Shown: piece after piece, positions 17,946 through 27,088 of the stretch
Layout: the number at the start of each line of letters is the position of its first letter
Position numbering within the stretch: position 1 is the stretch's first letter
Assembly (NCBI RefSeq): GCF_009765825.1
Contig: NZ_LMUR01000015.1
Coordinates: 590,798-654,797 of the forward strand
From: Granulicella sp. L60
GTDB taxonomy: Bacteria > Acidobacteriota > Terriglobia > Terriglobales > Acidobacteriaceae
DNA: 64,000 nt
Direction of reading: 5' to 3'
Position numbers and translations under genes: made by a program
The notes under the pieces: model-generated
What the model was told of the DNA's origin: nothing
Databases searched by the model: none
What the model saw: the letters and a program-made list of their open reading frames with translations, nothing else

Positions 17946-18594
17946 GGGCTTTGCCTACCCCCACCGGTCCCCGGGCCCAGGAGTCCAAATTCATCAGAAA
18001 ACGCAGTGGGAGATCGACCGCTTTGGTGATACCTATTCTCTTCGTCACGAGAATCTCGTTGGGCTCAAAACCGTCGTCCTGAATCTGGATCTTCGAAGAT
18101 GAAGACGTTACATCAAGCCCATGGCCATTTACTCGGGTGATGTTTAGCGCCTGACATACTTTTCCCGGTCCACCGGCTATGGTATGTGCGCCGGCATTAA
18201 TCGCAACGCAGCGCATCCTGGCCATCGCCGCGACACCATCGATTGGTTCGAAGGCTCGAATGAGCACTCCGCCTGCCTGTCCATCCGGAAGGGAGGACAC
18301 ATTCAGGCAGTAGTGAAGGCCATAGATGAAGTACACGTAGGTGAATCCAGGCGGTCCGAAGAGAACCGAGTTGTGGGCGGATTTCCCTCGATAAGTATGC
18401 GAGGCGGGATCTCGTTTTCCAAGATAGGCTTCGGTTTCAAGGATTCTGCCGACCAGACTACGGCCCTTATAGCGACGTACCAGAAGCTTACCAACCAGGC
18501 CTTTCGCAACAACTGCAGGTTCTCCTTCGTAGAAGGTTCGAGGAAGCAGAGTGCGGCGCCGCTTCATCGTCTCAGACATTTTTCGTGGATTCAT
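17935..18594 (-). CDS. 3-methyladenine DNA glycosylase, MPG/AAG family
   Basis: A 219-residue alkylpurine DNA glycosylase that removes alkylated bases in base-excision repair. Family motifs are LVGKLLVRR, RILETEAY with the catalytic Glu, ASHTYRGKSAHNSVLFGPPGFTYVYF in part, YGLHYCLN, and GGPGKVCQAL. The frame starts inside the end of the upstream protoglobin gene (23-bp overlap); ATGs five and nine codons later would also work. Confidence 0.93.
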   Translation of the reverse strand: MNPRKMSETMKRRRTLLPRTFYEGEPAVVAKGLVGKLLVRRYKGRSLVGRILETEAYLGKRDPASHTYRGKSAHNSVLFGPPGFTYVYFIYGLHYCLNVSSLPDGQAGGVLIRAFEPIDGVAAMARMRCVAINAGAHTIAGGPGKVCQALNITRVNGHGLDVTSSSSKIQIQDDGFEPNEILVTKRIGITKAVDLPLRFLMNLDSWARGPVGVGKAPQQ

Positions 18595-19171
18595 TCGATT
18601 CGTACGCTTTTGTCCAGATCGCCATTTGAAGAAGCGTCGATTTTGACCACGAGCGGTACATTTTTTCGACGTCTTCTGCCGGATGATCCTTCTTTGCCAG
18701 ATACTTCTTCATCGTCTCGTTGATCACAGGAATGAAGGACAGAACGTCGCGAAAAGGGACTTCTGGAGTAGAAGAAACACGGTCAACCTGATTTTTCCTG
18801 GCAACGGTATGCCTGAGTCCTATCTCGTGCTGATAGTCGAGCCAGGTACGGTCGTAGGGCCTAAAACAGGTATCCAGAATCCATTGTTCAAAACGTTTGT
18901 TCGACTTCGCCAGGTAATCCGGGAGCAGGCCTCCATCAAGAGCGCGCGAATGCTTTGCCAGGTGCGGAATGTGCGCGATGATGTCGGATCTCCAGCGACG
19001 CACGATCTCCTCAGTTTGATCTCTCAGGACTTCGCCTGCCATCTGCAGATGGTGGACATCCTCTTCCGTGAAGCCAGCGCCACTCTTGAGTTGTTCCAGC
19101 TCTTCGTCAGAAAGAGGGGAACGAGCAACTTCTCGGTCGCCGTAATTGTAGCCAGGAATGTCGTTGCTCAT
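18572..19171 (-). CDS. Protoglobin-domain protein
   Basis: A 199-residue stand-alone protoglobin. It opens with IPGYNYG, continues SPLSDEELEQLKSGAGFTEED, and has the heme-proximal region YQHEIGLRH. The family binds heme and reacts with O2, NO or CO. No output domain is attached, so it is probably a gas-binding or redox protein rather than a sensor kinase. It is translationally close to the MPG gene. Confidence 0.9.
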   Translation of the reverse strand: MSNDIPGYNYGDREVARSPLSDEELEQLKSGAGFTEEDVHHLQMAGEVLRDQTEEIVRRWRSDIIAHIPHLAKHSRALDGGLLPDYLAKSNKRFEQWILDTCFRPYDRTWLDYQHEIGLRHTVARKNQVDRVSSTPEVPFRDVLSFIPVINETMKKYLAKKDHPAEDVEKMYRSWSKSTLLQMAIWTKAYESNESTKNV

Positions 19172-19275
19172 AAATTGACCTCAGTTCTTAATGATTGAAT
19201 GACTTTGATAATCGACATCCGAGTCAGTCCCGCCCGATGCGCTCGTCGTAGTGTGCGCCTGAGCATCCCACTCAA

Positions 19276-20462
19276 TTAGTGGTGATGTTGATGCTTGTGG
19301 TCCCCGGGCTCATGGTGGGAATCGCTCATCATACGCAACATCTCAGGGCCTCCGGTGCGAAGGAAGCGGATGGTGAGCACTGCTGCAAAGAGGAGAAACA
19401 CGATGTTGAGCACGGTCGTGTAGTTCCAGTGGATCGACTCCTGCATAATCAGAGCTTTCCGTTCATGAGGAACGAGATGGAGAACGCTGAATATGGCTTC
19501 CACGGCCAGAGCAGCGGCGGCCATCGAGACGTAAAAGCAACCAGCAGGAACGCACTGATCCCGGCTCCGTAGTATTTGCGATAGATATCCAATATCGGAA
19601 AGACAATCAAATCAGCGAAGAGAAAAGACACGACCCCGCCAAAGCTGATTCCACCGTTCCAGAGCACGGCGGCCAAAGGAACGTTGCCAACCGAACAAAC
19701 AAATGAAACGATGGCCACGATTGGGCCAATGAGAGGCCCCCAGAGTTTTGCGAGTAGCGGATGATCCTGGAGAAAGAACGCTTGCCAGAATGAGTTCGGT
19801 ACCCACGCGCTAAGGGCTCCTGCAATCAACAAGCCGACACCGATGTCGATCCAAAGTGAAGCCCAGTCCATCACGAAGAAATGGCTGATTGCGGTTCGGC
19901 CTTTTGCTGAGGTCATGCGCTGCCAGACTGAGCCTTCATGGATCGACATATCCATCGAAGCGTGTCCTTCCATTCGGCCCTGAAGTCCTTTTTCGGCCTG
20001 GTTCCGAGCCGCTTCGACGATCCTGGGTGTCAGGAACACCTTGAAGAGCAAAACCATGATTGCAATCATCAATGGGCCGCCCACGAACTCGGCCAGCGTG
20101 AACTGCCAGCCCATGAGGACGCCAAGCAATATGCCAAGTTCAAGAACCAAGTTCGTAGACGCGAACTGAAACGCCATGGCCGCGGTGAAGTTCGCGCCCT
20201 TGCGAAACATAGACCTTGCCAGCGCCACGGCGGCATAAGAACACGATGATGAGGCCGCTCCGAGTCCGCAAGCCAGAATGATCGTCTTAGGGGAATCGTC
20301 CGGTAACAGCCGGCTCATCTCCTCTTCCGAAACCACTGCCTGGATGACGGCTGAAAACCAGAAGCCCAAAATCAGAGCCCATAGAATCTCCCAGGCCATC
20401 GTGAAAGCCATCGAAAGGGCGTGCGCGATTGCAACCAGCATCTGAAACGTCTCCTCAAACAT
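19276..20462 (-). pseudogene. Two-part permease (YraQ/DUF318-type), frameshifted near its 3' end
   Basis: The frame from 20462 gives the expected permease N-terminal three quarters (ACGLGAASSSCSYAAVALARSMFRKGA; CSVGNVPLAAVLW; LIVFPILDIYRKYYG). After FLLVAF the frame turns to unrelated sequence, while the next frame continues the family: YVSMAAAALAVEAIFSVLHL, then WNYTTVLNIVFLL and a His-rich tail. Adding one T to the T4 run (plus-strand AAAA at 19533-19536) restores one frame of about 395 codons. This is a recent single-base lesion, a sequencing error at a homopolymer, or slippage. The His-rich end suggests metal-related transport. Confidence 0.8.
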
Positions 20463-20496
20463 TTACGAACTTAACACCCGGAACTCCCGCTGCCCT

Positions 20497-20940
20497 TCAA
20501 GATTTGAAGAGCTTGAGGTACTCCCCGTAACCTTCGCTCTCCAGTTCGTCGACTGGGATAAACCGCAAAGAGGCGGAGTTAATGCAATAGCGAAGTCCAC
20601 CGTGCTCGGCGGGACCGTCATCAAATACGTGGCCCAGATGACTGTCACCGTTTGATGACCTGACCTCAGTCCGCGCCATGCCATGACTGTGGTCGACATT
20701 GTGTTCAATATGGTCCGGTTCGACTGGTTTAGTGAAGCTAGGCCAGCCACAGCCACTGTCAAACTTGTCGAGGGAAGAAAACAACGGTTCACCTGAGACG
20801 ACGTCGACGTAAAGCCCCAGTTCATGGTGCTCATCAAATTCATTCGCAAAAGGAGCTTCGGTAGCATTTTGTTGGGTTACGGCATACTGCTCCGGTGTGA
20901 GACGGGCAATCGCGTCCGTGTCTTTTCTGTATTCCACCAT
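20497..20940 (-). CDS. msrB: Peptide-methionine (R)-S-oxide reductase MsrB
   Basis: A 147-residue MsrB with [32 protein letters not shown] and the catalytic cysteine in [11 protein letters not shown]. The zinc-binding CxxC pairs found in many MsrBs are absent ([13 protein letters not shown]). It repairs oxidised methionine using thioredoxin. It is grouped with other redox genes on the same strand. Confidence 0.95.
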   Translation of the reverse strand: MVEYRKDTDAIARLTPEQYAVTQQNATEAPFANEFDEHHELGLYVDVVSGEPLFSSLDKFDSGCGWPSFTKPVEPDHIEHNVDHSHGMARTEVRSSNGDSHLGHVFDDGPAEHGGLRYCINSASLRFIPVDELESEGYGEYLKLFKS

Positions 20941-21009
20941 AGGGACTATTTCTCCTGAATTCCAATCAAGCTGATACCGTTATGGAGCGGAAACCAAAGT
21001 TCATGAGCC

Positions 21010-22539
21010 TTATTGAACTTGGTCATCAGCTCTTACACTTTCAAACTGAAGTTCAGCTTCCAGGCTAACTTTGTCTCTGCCAATGGTTGCTACCGCCACA
21101 GTCTCGCCCGCAAGCATGTAATCGATCTGGCAATCTCTTTCCTCTATAGATCCTGTGATCCTGCTTTGGTCAAAGAACTCAGGATAACCGACATAGTTGA
21201 TAGCAACGTCGTAGTGCTGACTCCAGAAGAAGGGAACTGCTTCGAATGGTTCTTGTTTGCCCAGGATATTTCTTGCAACGGTTTGACCCTGTCGCTGTGC
21301 GATCACGAAGTGCTCTACACGAATCGATTTTCCCGAGTGTGGATCCGGCCAGCGTGCAATATCACCGGCCGCGTAGATGTTCGGGTCGCTGGTCATGAGA
21401 TAGCGATTAACCACAACTCCCCGATCTATTGTGAGGCCAGCCTGCTCGGCTAGCTCCAGTCTTGGGTGCACCCCGATGCCGGCAACGATCAGGTAAACTC
21501 CATGAATCTGCGAGCCATCATCGAGCGTAACCGCATGGTCGGTCACACTTGCCAACCGCCGCCCGAGATGAAACACAACTCCATGAGATTCGTGAAGCTC
21601 TCGAACAAACCGACCCACCTCATCGCCAAGCACTTTGCCTAGGGGTGTTGAACCCGGCGCCACCACATGCACTTCAATTCCACGGGCACGAAGAGACGCG
21701 GCGGTCTCCAGCCCAATGAAACCTGCGCCGACGATAACGACGCGTTTGGCGGACCCGACCGCCACGGCGAGATGTCGCGCATCATCGAAGGAACGCAGAT
21801 AGTAAATGCTTGCGGCATCTAACCCTTCCACTTCTAAAGGAACGGGTTGTGCCCCAGTCGCCAGCAACAGGGCGCCGTACTTATAGGTCTTCCCGCTCTC
21901 AAGCGCCACTTGCTTCTGGACTCTGTCGATCGAGGAGACGCGCGTGTTCAAGAGAAGGTCGATGTTATGGGTATCGTAGTAGTCAGGGACTCGCAGGGGC
22001 ATCCACTCAGGCGGAGCATTGCCGGCGAGGAAATCCTTGGAAATGTTCGGGCGATCATAGGGGGCGTCCCCATCGGCGCTCAGTATGGTGATCCGACCTC
22101 TGTAGCGCTCCCGACGCAACATCTCTGCCGCGCATAGTCCGGCTGCTCCGCCGCCAACAATCACGACTGACTCGGGAGTTTGCGACGATGCCTGCGACGC
22201 CAACTCAGCTTTTAGGATCTCGCGCACGAAGACGAGATCTCCGACTTGTTCCGTCCGCCAGCATTGAAGCGGGTCCAGCGCCGGAGCGGCCAGCGCTTCA
22301 CCTGTCTTAAGGCTGAAGCAGGCATGGTGTAACGGACACCGGATCGTATTGCCGACAACGATCCCATCCTTCAAGGGACCGTGATAGTGAGAACAAAGGG
22401 CGTCGACCGCAAGGATCTCTTTGCCGCGACGCACCACGACGACGTCCTGATCTTTGACCTTGCCTGCAACGATCTCTCCCTCGGGGAGGTCTACAAGTGG
22501 GACACCGTTTCCAAAATCACGATCAGATTGTTCAGTCAT
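21010..22539 (-). CDS. Rieske [2Fe-2S] domain fused to FAD-dependent NAD(P)H reductase
   Basis: A 509-residue AIF-type protein. The Rieske cluster ligands are in CSHYHGPL and CPLHHACF (residues about 48-72). Then come FAD motif VIVGGGAAGLCAAEML (about 125), NAD(P)H motif VVIVGAGFIGLETA (about 265) and the C-terminal FAD site YAAGDIARW. It moves electrons from NAD(P)H via FAD to the Rieske centre or a partner; the physiological acceptor is unknown. Two copies of the 25-bp element lie upstream and point towards this gene. Confidence 0.93.
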   Translation of the reverse strand: MTEQSDRDFGNGVPLVDLPEGEIVAGKVKDQDVVVVRRGKEILAVDALCSHYHGPLKDGIVVGNTIRCPLHHACFSLKTGEALAAPALDPLQCWRTEQVGDLVFVREILKAELASQASSQTPESVVIVGGGAAGLCAAEMLRRERYRGRITILSADGDAPYDRPNISKDFLAGNAPPEWMPLRVPDYYDTHNIDLLLNTRVSSIDRVQKQVALESGKTYKYGALLLATGAQPVPLEVEGLDAASIYYLRSFDDARHLAVAVGSAKRVVIVGAGFIGLETAASLRARGIEVHVVAPGSTPLGKVLGDEVGRFVRELHESHGVVFHLGRRLASVTDHAVTLDDGSQIHGVYLIVAGIGVHPRLELAEQAGLTIDRGVVVNRYLMTSDPNIYAAGDIARWPDPHSGKSIRVEHFVIAQRQGQTVARNILGKQEPFEAVPFFWSQHYDVAINYVGYPEFFDQSRITGSIEERDCQIDYMLAGETVAVATIGRDKVSLEAELQFESVRADDQVQ

Positions 22540-22662
22540 AGTTGTCTGCCAGTGTTACACGCGTCACGAGCTACGCAGGTCGACCGGGAACGTCAGCCTG
22601 AACCGTCGAGGGCCTATAAGTTAGGAAACCCTACGACACACGGACCAGTCTAGGCAACATAC

Positions 22663-22687
22663 TCCAAAAAGCTTGTGCATTTCTGCA
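22663..22687 (-). promoter_or_regulatory. Repeated 25-bp element, copy C
   Basis: On the minus strand: TGCAGAAA, 11 bases with CACAAGC, then TTTGGA. It is 123 bp upstream of the Rieske/FAD reductase start and has the same orientation. Confidence 0.45.
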
Positions 22688-22831
22688 AAAAATGCAGGTC
22701 CCCGTTTTACTCCCTCACTTAGCCTTGGAATCTTCCGATTAGAAACGGCGCGGGAAGTGTTCGGTAGATAAAGCGCTCAATTCCTGCTTTGATAACGTAC
22801 TGCTAATCTGGCCGGTTGCCTGGTGGATTTC

Positions 22832-22856
22832 TGCAAATCTTGTGTTCTTTCCTGCA
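22832..22856 (-). promoter_or_regulatory. Repeated 25-bp element, copy D
   Basis: On the minus strand: TGCAGGAA, 11 bases with CACAAGA, then TTTGCA. CTGCAAAT on the plus strand recurs exactly 21 bp apart (22831 and 22852). It lies between the Rieske reductase and dps. Confidence 0.55.
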
Positions 22857-23063
22857 AATGTTATTGCGTCCGTGGCAGGGCATCCCGCCTCTCAATAGAC
22901 TTGTTTTCGACTGAGTCGAATTGAAACGGAATACGGCAGAGATTCTGGAGTTGGTGTCATATTGCCGAGCCGTTTTGGTGTCGATACGGTCCTCAGGAGC
23001 GAGCCCATGTTGGTTACCGGCGGCAGTACCAAACTTCATGGGCAAACTGCACTGGCGCCTCCT

Positions 23064-23131
23064 CGCGCCCGCACTCCCGGCGGGCGCGTAGGAGCAAAAT
23101 TTAGTTGGCTTCGCGCAGTACATCCGCGAAG
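23064..23131 (+). promoter_or_regulatory. Two consecutive hairpins in the dps leader
   Basis: Stem 1: CGCGCCCGC (23064-23072) with GCGGGCGCG (23080-23088), extended by CTCCT/AGGAG across a bulge. Stem 2: CTTCGCG (23109-23115) with CGCGAAG (23125-23131). They lie 67-134 bp before the dps start and could be a structured leader, an upstream terminator or part of a small RNA. Confidence 0.4.
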
Positions 23132-23197
23132 TCAGAGACGCAAACTTCGTCGTAGCGGGGATTAGCTGCGACGACACCAATGGAGAGTTACTCGACT

Positions 23198-23713
23198 ATG
23201 ACCACTCACACTTCCACTCTGCAGCATAAGGCCGCTGGGACAACTGACCTTTCTACCGATGCTACTCGTGACATCGGGACTGCCCTTGAGGCGCTTCTTG
23301 CCGATGTCTTTGTGTTGTACCTGAAAACCAAGAATTTCCATTGGCACATGAGCGGCCGCCATTTTCGTGATTACCACCTTTTGCTCGATGAACAGGGCGA
23401 TCAGATCTTTGCGATGACTGATGAGATCGCTGAACGCGCGCGTAAGGTAGGCGGAACGACGATCCGCTCGATCGGCCATATCGCTCGAGTACGACGGATT
23501 GCTGATAATGACGCCGAGTATGTTGCACCGCAGGATATGCTCGCGGAGCTCAAAGAGGACAACCGTCAGTTGCTCTCGGAGATGCGCCAGATGCACAACA
23601 CCTGCGAGGAATATCGCGATGTAGCGACCGCGAGTCTGCTCGAGAACTGGATCGATCAAACCGAGCGCCGAATCTGGTTTCTTTATGAGGCCGGTCGGCA
23701 GTCCTCGAAATAG
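23198..23713 (+). CDS. dps: Dps-family DNA-binding ferritin-like protein
   Basis: A 171-residue Dps: KNFHWHMSGRHFRDYHLLLDEQGDQIF carries the ferroxidase-site His, Asp and Glu, followed by EIAERARKVGGTTIRSIG and the C-terminal helix WFLYEAGRQ. Dps dodecamers store iron and shield DNA from peroxide. The ATG at 23198 has GGAGAG upstream; the frame also opens at an ATG at 23180. A strong terminator follows and a structured leader precedes it. Confidence 0.95.
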   Translation: MTTHTSTLQHKAAGTTDLSTDATRDIGTALEALLADVFVLYLKTKNFHWHMSGRHFRDYHLLLDEQGDQIFAMTDEIAERARKVGGTTIRSIGHIARVRRIADNDAEYVAPQDMLAELKEDNRQLLSEMRQMHNTCEEYRDVATASLLENWIDQTERRIWFLYEAGRQSSK

Positions 23714-23728
23714 GCTGCAGCCTGGTGA

Positions 23729-23757
23729 GCGACCACCTTAATTTCTAAGGTGGTCGC
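23729..23757 (+). terminator. Terminator after dps
   Basis: A perfect 12-bp stem, GCGACCACCTTA (23729-23740) with TAAGGTGGTCGC (23746-23757), and a 5-base loop. The following 270 bases up to the next gene hold no convincing coding frame. Confidence 0.8.
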
Positions 23758-24026
23758 AATTCTACTGAAGTGGACGAGACATCATGTCCTTGATCGGTGG
23801 AGAACGGTGTAGAAGCTCCCTACAAGGCATGACGGGGGACATCCTCCTGAGAATCTCCAGAGAAAACACAGGACTTCGGACAACCCCCGCTATAGCCTCT
23901 TCAAGGGAAAGTCTGGCACATCGGCGATATCTTCGTCTGCCTGTGGTCCAGGCTGACTCATTAATCCCGCGTCAACGACGAAGTTTCAAATCTCTGGAAG
24001 ACTAGATCGAGGAAGTGTCCGCACCT

Positions 24027-25025
24027 ATGGAATCAATTGAAACAACGGATGTTCCTGAAATAAATAGAAACGAAATCAAAGAAGTATCGCGTCGGAAAGT
24101 TCTAATTGGTGGCGCCGCTGTAATGGCCGGAATCAGTCTTCCCCCGGTAGCCTCGGCTCTGTCAGCCTTCCAATCAAATTCCACAACCTCAAAGGAGAGA
24201 GACATGCCCTTCGTAAAGACCAAAGATGGTGTTGAGATTTTCTACAAGGACTGGGGAACCGGTCAACCAATCGTATTCCATCACGGCTGGCCCCTTTCTG
24301 CCGATGACTGGGATACGCAAATGCTGTTCTTCCTGCAACATGGCTACCGAGTCATTGCTCACGACCGCCGAGGCCATGGGCGTTCGTCCCAAAGTTCAAC
24401 CGGCCACGACATGGATACCTATGCTGCTGATGTCGCAGTTCTCACCAATGCACTTGATCTGAAGGATGCTGTTCATATCGGCCACTCCACTGGTGGTGGC
24501 GAGGTTGCACGTTATGTCGCTCGCCATGGCAAGGGCCGTGTCGCGAAAGCTGTACTTGTGAGTGCCGTGCCCCCGATCATGGTGAAGAACGCGAACAATC
24601 CAGGTGGCCTTCCTATCGAGGTATTTGACGGTCTCCGTAAAGAACTTGCCGCCAGCCGCACCCAGTTCTATCGTGAGTTGCCGATCCCGTTCTATGGATT
24701 CAATCGTCCCGATGTCAAGGTGATCGACGGTGTCGTGGATAACTGGTGGCGTCAGGGCATGATGGGCGGTGCGAACGCTCACTATGAGTGCATCAAGGCC
24801 TTCTCGGAGACCGACTTCAATGAGGATTTAAAGGCGATTGATGTGCCCACGCTGGTCTTGCATGGTGAGGATGACCAGATCGTTCCTTATAAGGACGCAG
24901 GTGTCCTCTCAGCGAAGCTCATCAAAAACGCGAAACTCAAAACCTACCCTGGGTATCCGCACGGTATGCTTACTGTTCATGCGGATGTTCTCAATCCCGA
25001 CTTGCTTGAGTTTGTACGCAGTTAG
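24027..25025 (+). CDS. Alpha/beta hydrolase, non-heme chloroperoxidase type, with Tat-like leader
   Basis: A 332-residue protein. Residues about 20-45 have a twin-arginine leader (SRRKVLIGG followed by a hydrophobic run to ASA). From about residue 60 a complete chloroperoxidase/arylesterase-type hydrolase starts, with HHGWPLS, the nucleophile Ser in GHSTGGG, Asp in GEDDQIVP and His in YPHGM. The ATG at 24027 has GAGGAAG upstream; the GTG at 24015 is an alternative. An internal ATG at 24204 has a much better ribosome-binding site and would make a leaderless 273-residue enzyme of normal family length. Confidence 0.9.
   Translation: MESIETTDVPEINRNEIKEVSRRKVLIGGAAVMAGISLPPVASALSAFQSNSTTSKERDMPFVKTKDGVEIFYKDWGTGQPIVFHHGWPLSADDWDTQMLFFLQHGYRVIAHDRRGHGRSSQSSTGHDMDTYAADVAVLTNALDLKDAVHIGHSTGGGEVARYVARHGKGRVAKAVLVSAVPPIMVKNANNPGGLPIEVFDGLRKELAASRTQFYRELPIPFYGFNRPDVKVIDGVVDNWWRQGMMGGANAHYECIKAFSETDFNEDLKAIDVPTLVLHGEDDQIVPYKDAGVLSAKLIKNAKLKTYPGYPHGMLTVHADVLNPDLLEFVRS
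24191..24206 (+). promoter_or_regulatory. Internal ribosome-binding site and start inside the hydrolase gene
   Basis: AAAGGAGA (24191-24198) sits 5-6 bases before an in-frame ATG (24204-24206), exactly at the beginning of the conserved hydrolase domain and after the Tat-like leader. This allows a cytosolic form beside an exported one. Confidence 0.55.
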
Positions 25026-25034
25026 CATATACAG

Positions 25035-25064
25035 GCGGCGCGACTTCCATGGTAGTCGCGCCGC
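25035..25064 (+). terminator. Terminator after alpha/beta hydrolase
   Basis: A perfect 11-bp stem, GCGGCGCGACT (25035-25045) with AGTCGCGCCGC (25054-25064), followed by TTT. Confidence 0.78.
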
Positions 25065-25160
25065 TTTGGTAACTACGCGCCTTTTCCATGTCGATCAAGT
25101 GGTGAGTCAAGGGTCGACGGAAGCGAAGGCCAGGATTATCTGGAAACTGGAGAGTGGCAA

Positions 25161-26600
25161 ATGAGTGAGACGCGCACCGCGGAACAGAATGCAGGTGTTG
25201 AGGACTACGATCTGGTAGTCCTTGGTAGCGGAGAAGGCGGCAAATATCTTGCCTGGGCCCTCGCCAAAGAAGGCAAAAAGGTAGCCGTCGTCGAGCGGAA
25301 GTACGTCGGTGGATCGTGTCCAAACATCGCCTGCCTGCCGAGCAAGAACATCATTCACAGTGCCAAAGTTGCTTCATTTGCCAAGCGTGCCAGCGAGTTC
25401 GGCGTGCATATCGACAAATACACCATCGACGGCGAGGCGGTCCGTGACCGGAAACGGATGATGGTCAGTGCTCTTGTCGATGTGCAGTACAAGAACTATT
25501 CGACCAGCGGTGCTGAACTGATCATGGGCACCGGACGCTTTGTAGCGCCAAAGACTATCGAGGTAACCCTAAATGATGGCGGGACTCGGACTCTCCTGGG
25601 TAAAGACGTGGTGATCGGAACGGGAACACATGCCTCGCTAGGGGATACCCCCGGTTTGGCAGGCGTTCAACCATGGACCCACATCGAGGCTCTCGACGCC
25701 GGGGTCATTCCCGAAAAGATGATCGTTTTTGCGGGTGGATACGTGGGTCTCGAACTGGCGCAGGCCTTTCTCAGACTCGGGAGCAAAGTCACTGTCATCG
25801 AGAGATCTGCACGCCTATTGCCGCGGGAAGACGAGGACGTCTCTCATGCCGTTGAAACTCTGTTCAGGGAAGAGGGCGCTGAACTCCTTCTGGGCTGCGA
25901 CGTGACAGAGGCCTCCGGCCGCAATGGTGACAGTGTGGCTCTAGTCGTACGCCATGAAGGTCAGAGCAAGACGATCGTGGCAACACACCTGCTGGTGGCG
26001 CTCGGGAGGACCCCGAACACTGAGGGGCTCAACCTCGATGTGACGGGCGTTAAGTTGACGCCGCATGGTTATATCCAGGTGAACGAGAAACTACAAACTA
26101 CCGCCGCAGGCATCTGGGCGGTCGGCGAAATCGCGGGCAGTCCGCAGTTTACTCACATCTCCTACGATGACCACAGGGTGATTCACGCCAATCTCGCTGG
26201 TCAGTCCCGCACTACCACTGGGCGACAGGTTCCTTATTCGCTGTTTACCGACCCAGAGGTCGCCCGCGTCGGACTCAATGAACAGGAAGCCAGAGCACAA
26301 GGCATCAGCTATCGTCTCTTCAGACTACCGATGGCGGCTGACCTGCGCGCGCGCACTCTTTCCGAGATGCGCGGTTTTATGAAGGCGCTAATTGGGGAGG
26401 ACGATCAGATCATCGGATTCACGGTGTTTGGGGTATCGGGCGGCGAGATCATGGGCACCATCCAGATGGCGATGCTGGGGAAACTTCCATACACAGCTGT
26501 GCGAGACGCCGTCATTACGCACCCGACCCTGTTGGAAGGGCTTGTGTTCCTGTTCTCAAGCAAGCCCACCCAGGTCAATAACCAGTCTTCAATCAGATAA
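25161..26600 (+). CDS. Pyridine nucleotide-disulfide oxidoreductase (dihydrolipoamide dehydrogenase/mercuric reductase-like)
   Basis: A 479-residue class-I flavoprotein disulfide reductase. It shows FAD motif VLGSGEGGKYLAW, the redox-active pair in GGSCPNIACLPSK, an NAD(P)H-binding region FAGGYVGLELAQAF, the second FAD site AVGEIAG, and the C-terminal interface helix with ITHPTLLEGL in place of the usual HAHPTLSE. The ring of motifs supports an active reductase; the disulfide substrate is not identifiable. No lipoyl or HMA domain is attached. Confidence 0.92.
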   Translation: MSETRTAEQNAGVEDYDLVVLGSGEGGKYLAWALAKEGKKVAVVERKYVGGSCPNIACLPSKNIIHSAKVASFAKRASEFGVHIDKYTIDGEAVRDRKRMMVSALVDVQYKNYSTSGAELIMGTGRFVAPKTIEVTLNDGGTRTLLGKDVVIGTGTHASLGDTPGLAGVQPWTHIEALDAGVIPEKMIVFAGGYVGLELAQAFLRLGSKVTVIERSARLLPREDEDVSHAVETLFREEGAELLLGCDVTEASGRNGDSVALVVRHEGQSKTIVATHLLVALGRTPNTEGLNLDVTGVKLTPHGYIQVNEKLQTTAAGIWAVGEIAGSPQFTHISYDDHRVIHANLAGQSRTTTGRQVPYSLFTDPEVARVGLNEQEARAQGISYRLFRLPMAADLRARTLSEMRGFMKALIGEDDQIIGFTVFGVSGGEIMGTIQMAMLGKLPYTAVRDAVITHPTLLEGLVFLFSSKPTQVNNQSSIR

Positions 26601-26602
26601 GT

Positions 26603-26627
26603 GAACCGGCCTTTCTCAAGCCGGTTC
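26603..26627 (+). terminator. Terminator after disulfide reductase
   Basis: An 8-bp stem, GAACCGGC (26603-26610) with GCCGGTTC (26620-26627), 2 bases after the stop codon. Confidence 0.65.
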
Positions 26628-26656
26628 TCTGCAAACCGCAACGGTGAGGTGCCAAG

Positions 26657-26869
26657 ATGAGTGATCCAGCGGCTGCAAGTGCGCTTCGGCAATCCATTCA
26701 AGAAGATGAGGAAGCTCTCGCGCGTCTAAAAGCGGAGGAGGATAAGATTCTTGGCGATATTGAAAGAGACAGATTCCCTTCTGCTAACGCGCGAGCGAAA
26801 TTGCGGACTGAGATGCAAGTTCTTGAAGAACGCCTCCGCAAGACGCGTATGAGATTGGCAACTCGATAA
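26657..26869 (+). CDS. Small coiled-coil protein, hypothetical
   Basis: A 70-residue, highly charged, helical protein (EDEEALARLKAEEDKIL; LRTEMQVLEERLRK) with heptad-like spacing. GGTGAGG precedes the ATG. No family recognised. It lies just after the terminator of the reductase. Confidence 0.6.
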   Translation: MSDPAAASALRQSIQEDEEALARLKAEEDKILGDIERDRFPSANARAKLRTEMQVLEERLRKTRMRLATR

Positions 26870-27088
26870 GTGGGGCGATTCTCACCGCCGTACTCGACAT
26901 GAACAGACAAGTCGCAAAACGGGATGGACGGCACGAGTGACCGACCAGCCCGATATTGAAGAGTTGAGCGAGCAGAACTCCATTGAATACAGGCTAAGAC
27001 TATTCAGGAGAATCTGCAAAATGCGAATAGTGAGAAGCTATCGAGTGTTGCGCTAGAACGGTCGACTTCCACTTAGCCGAACGACGGG

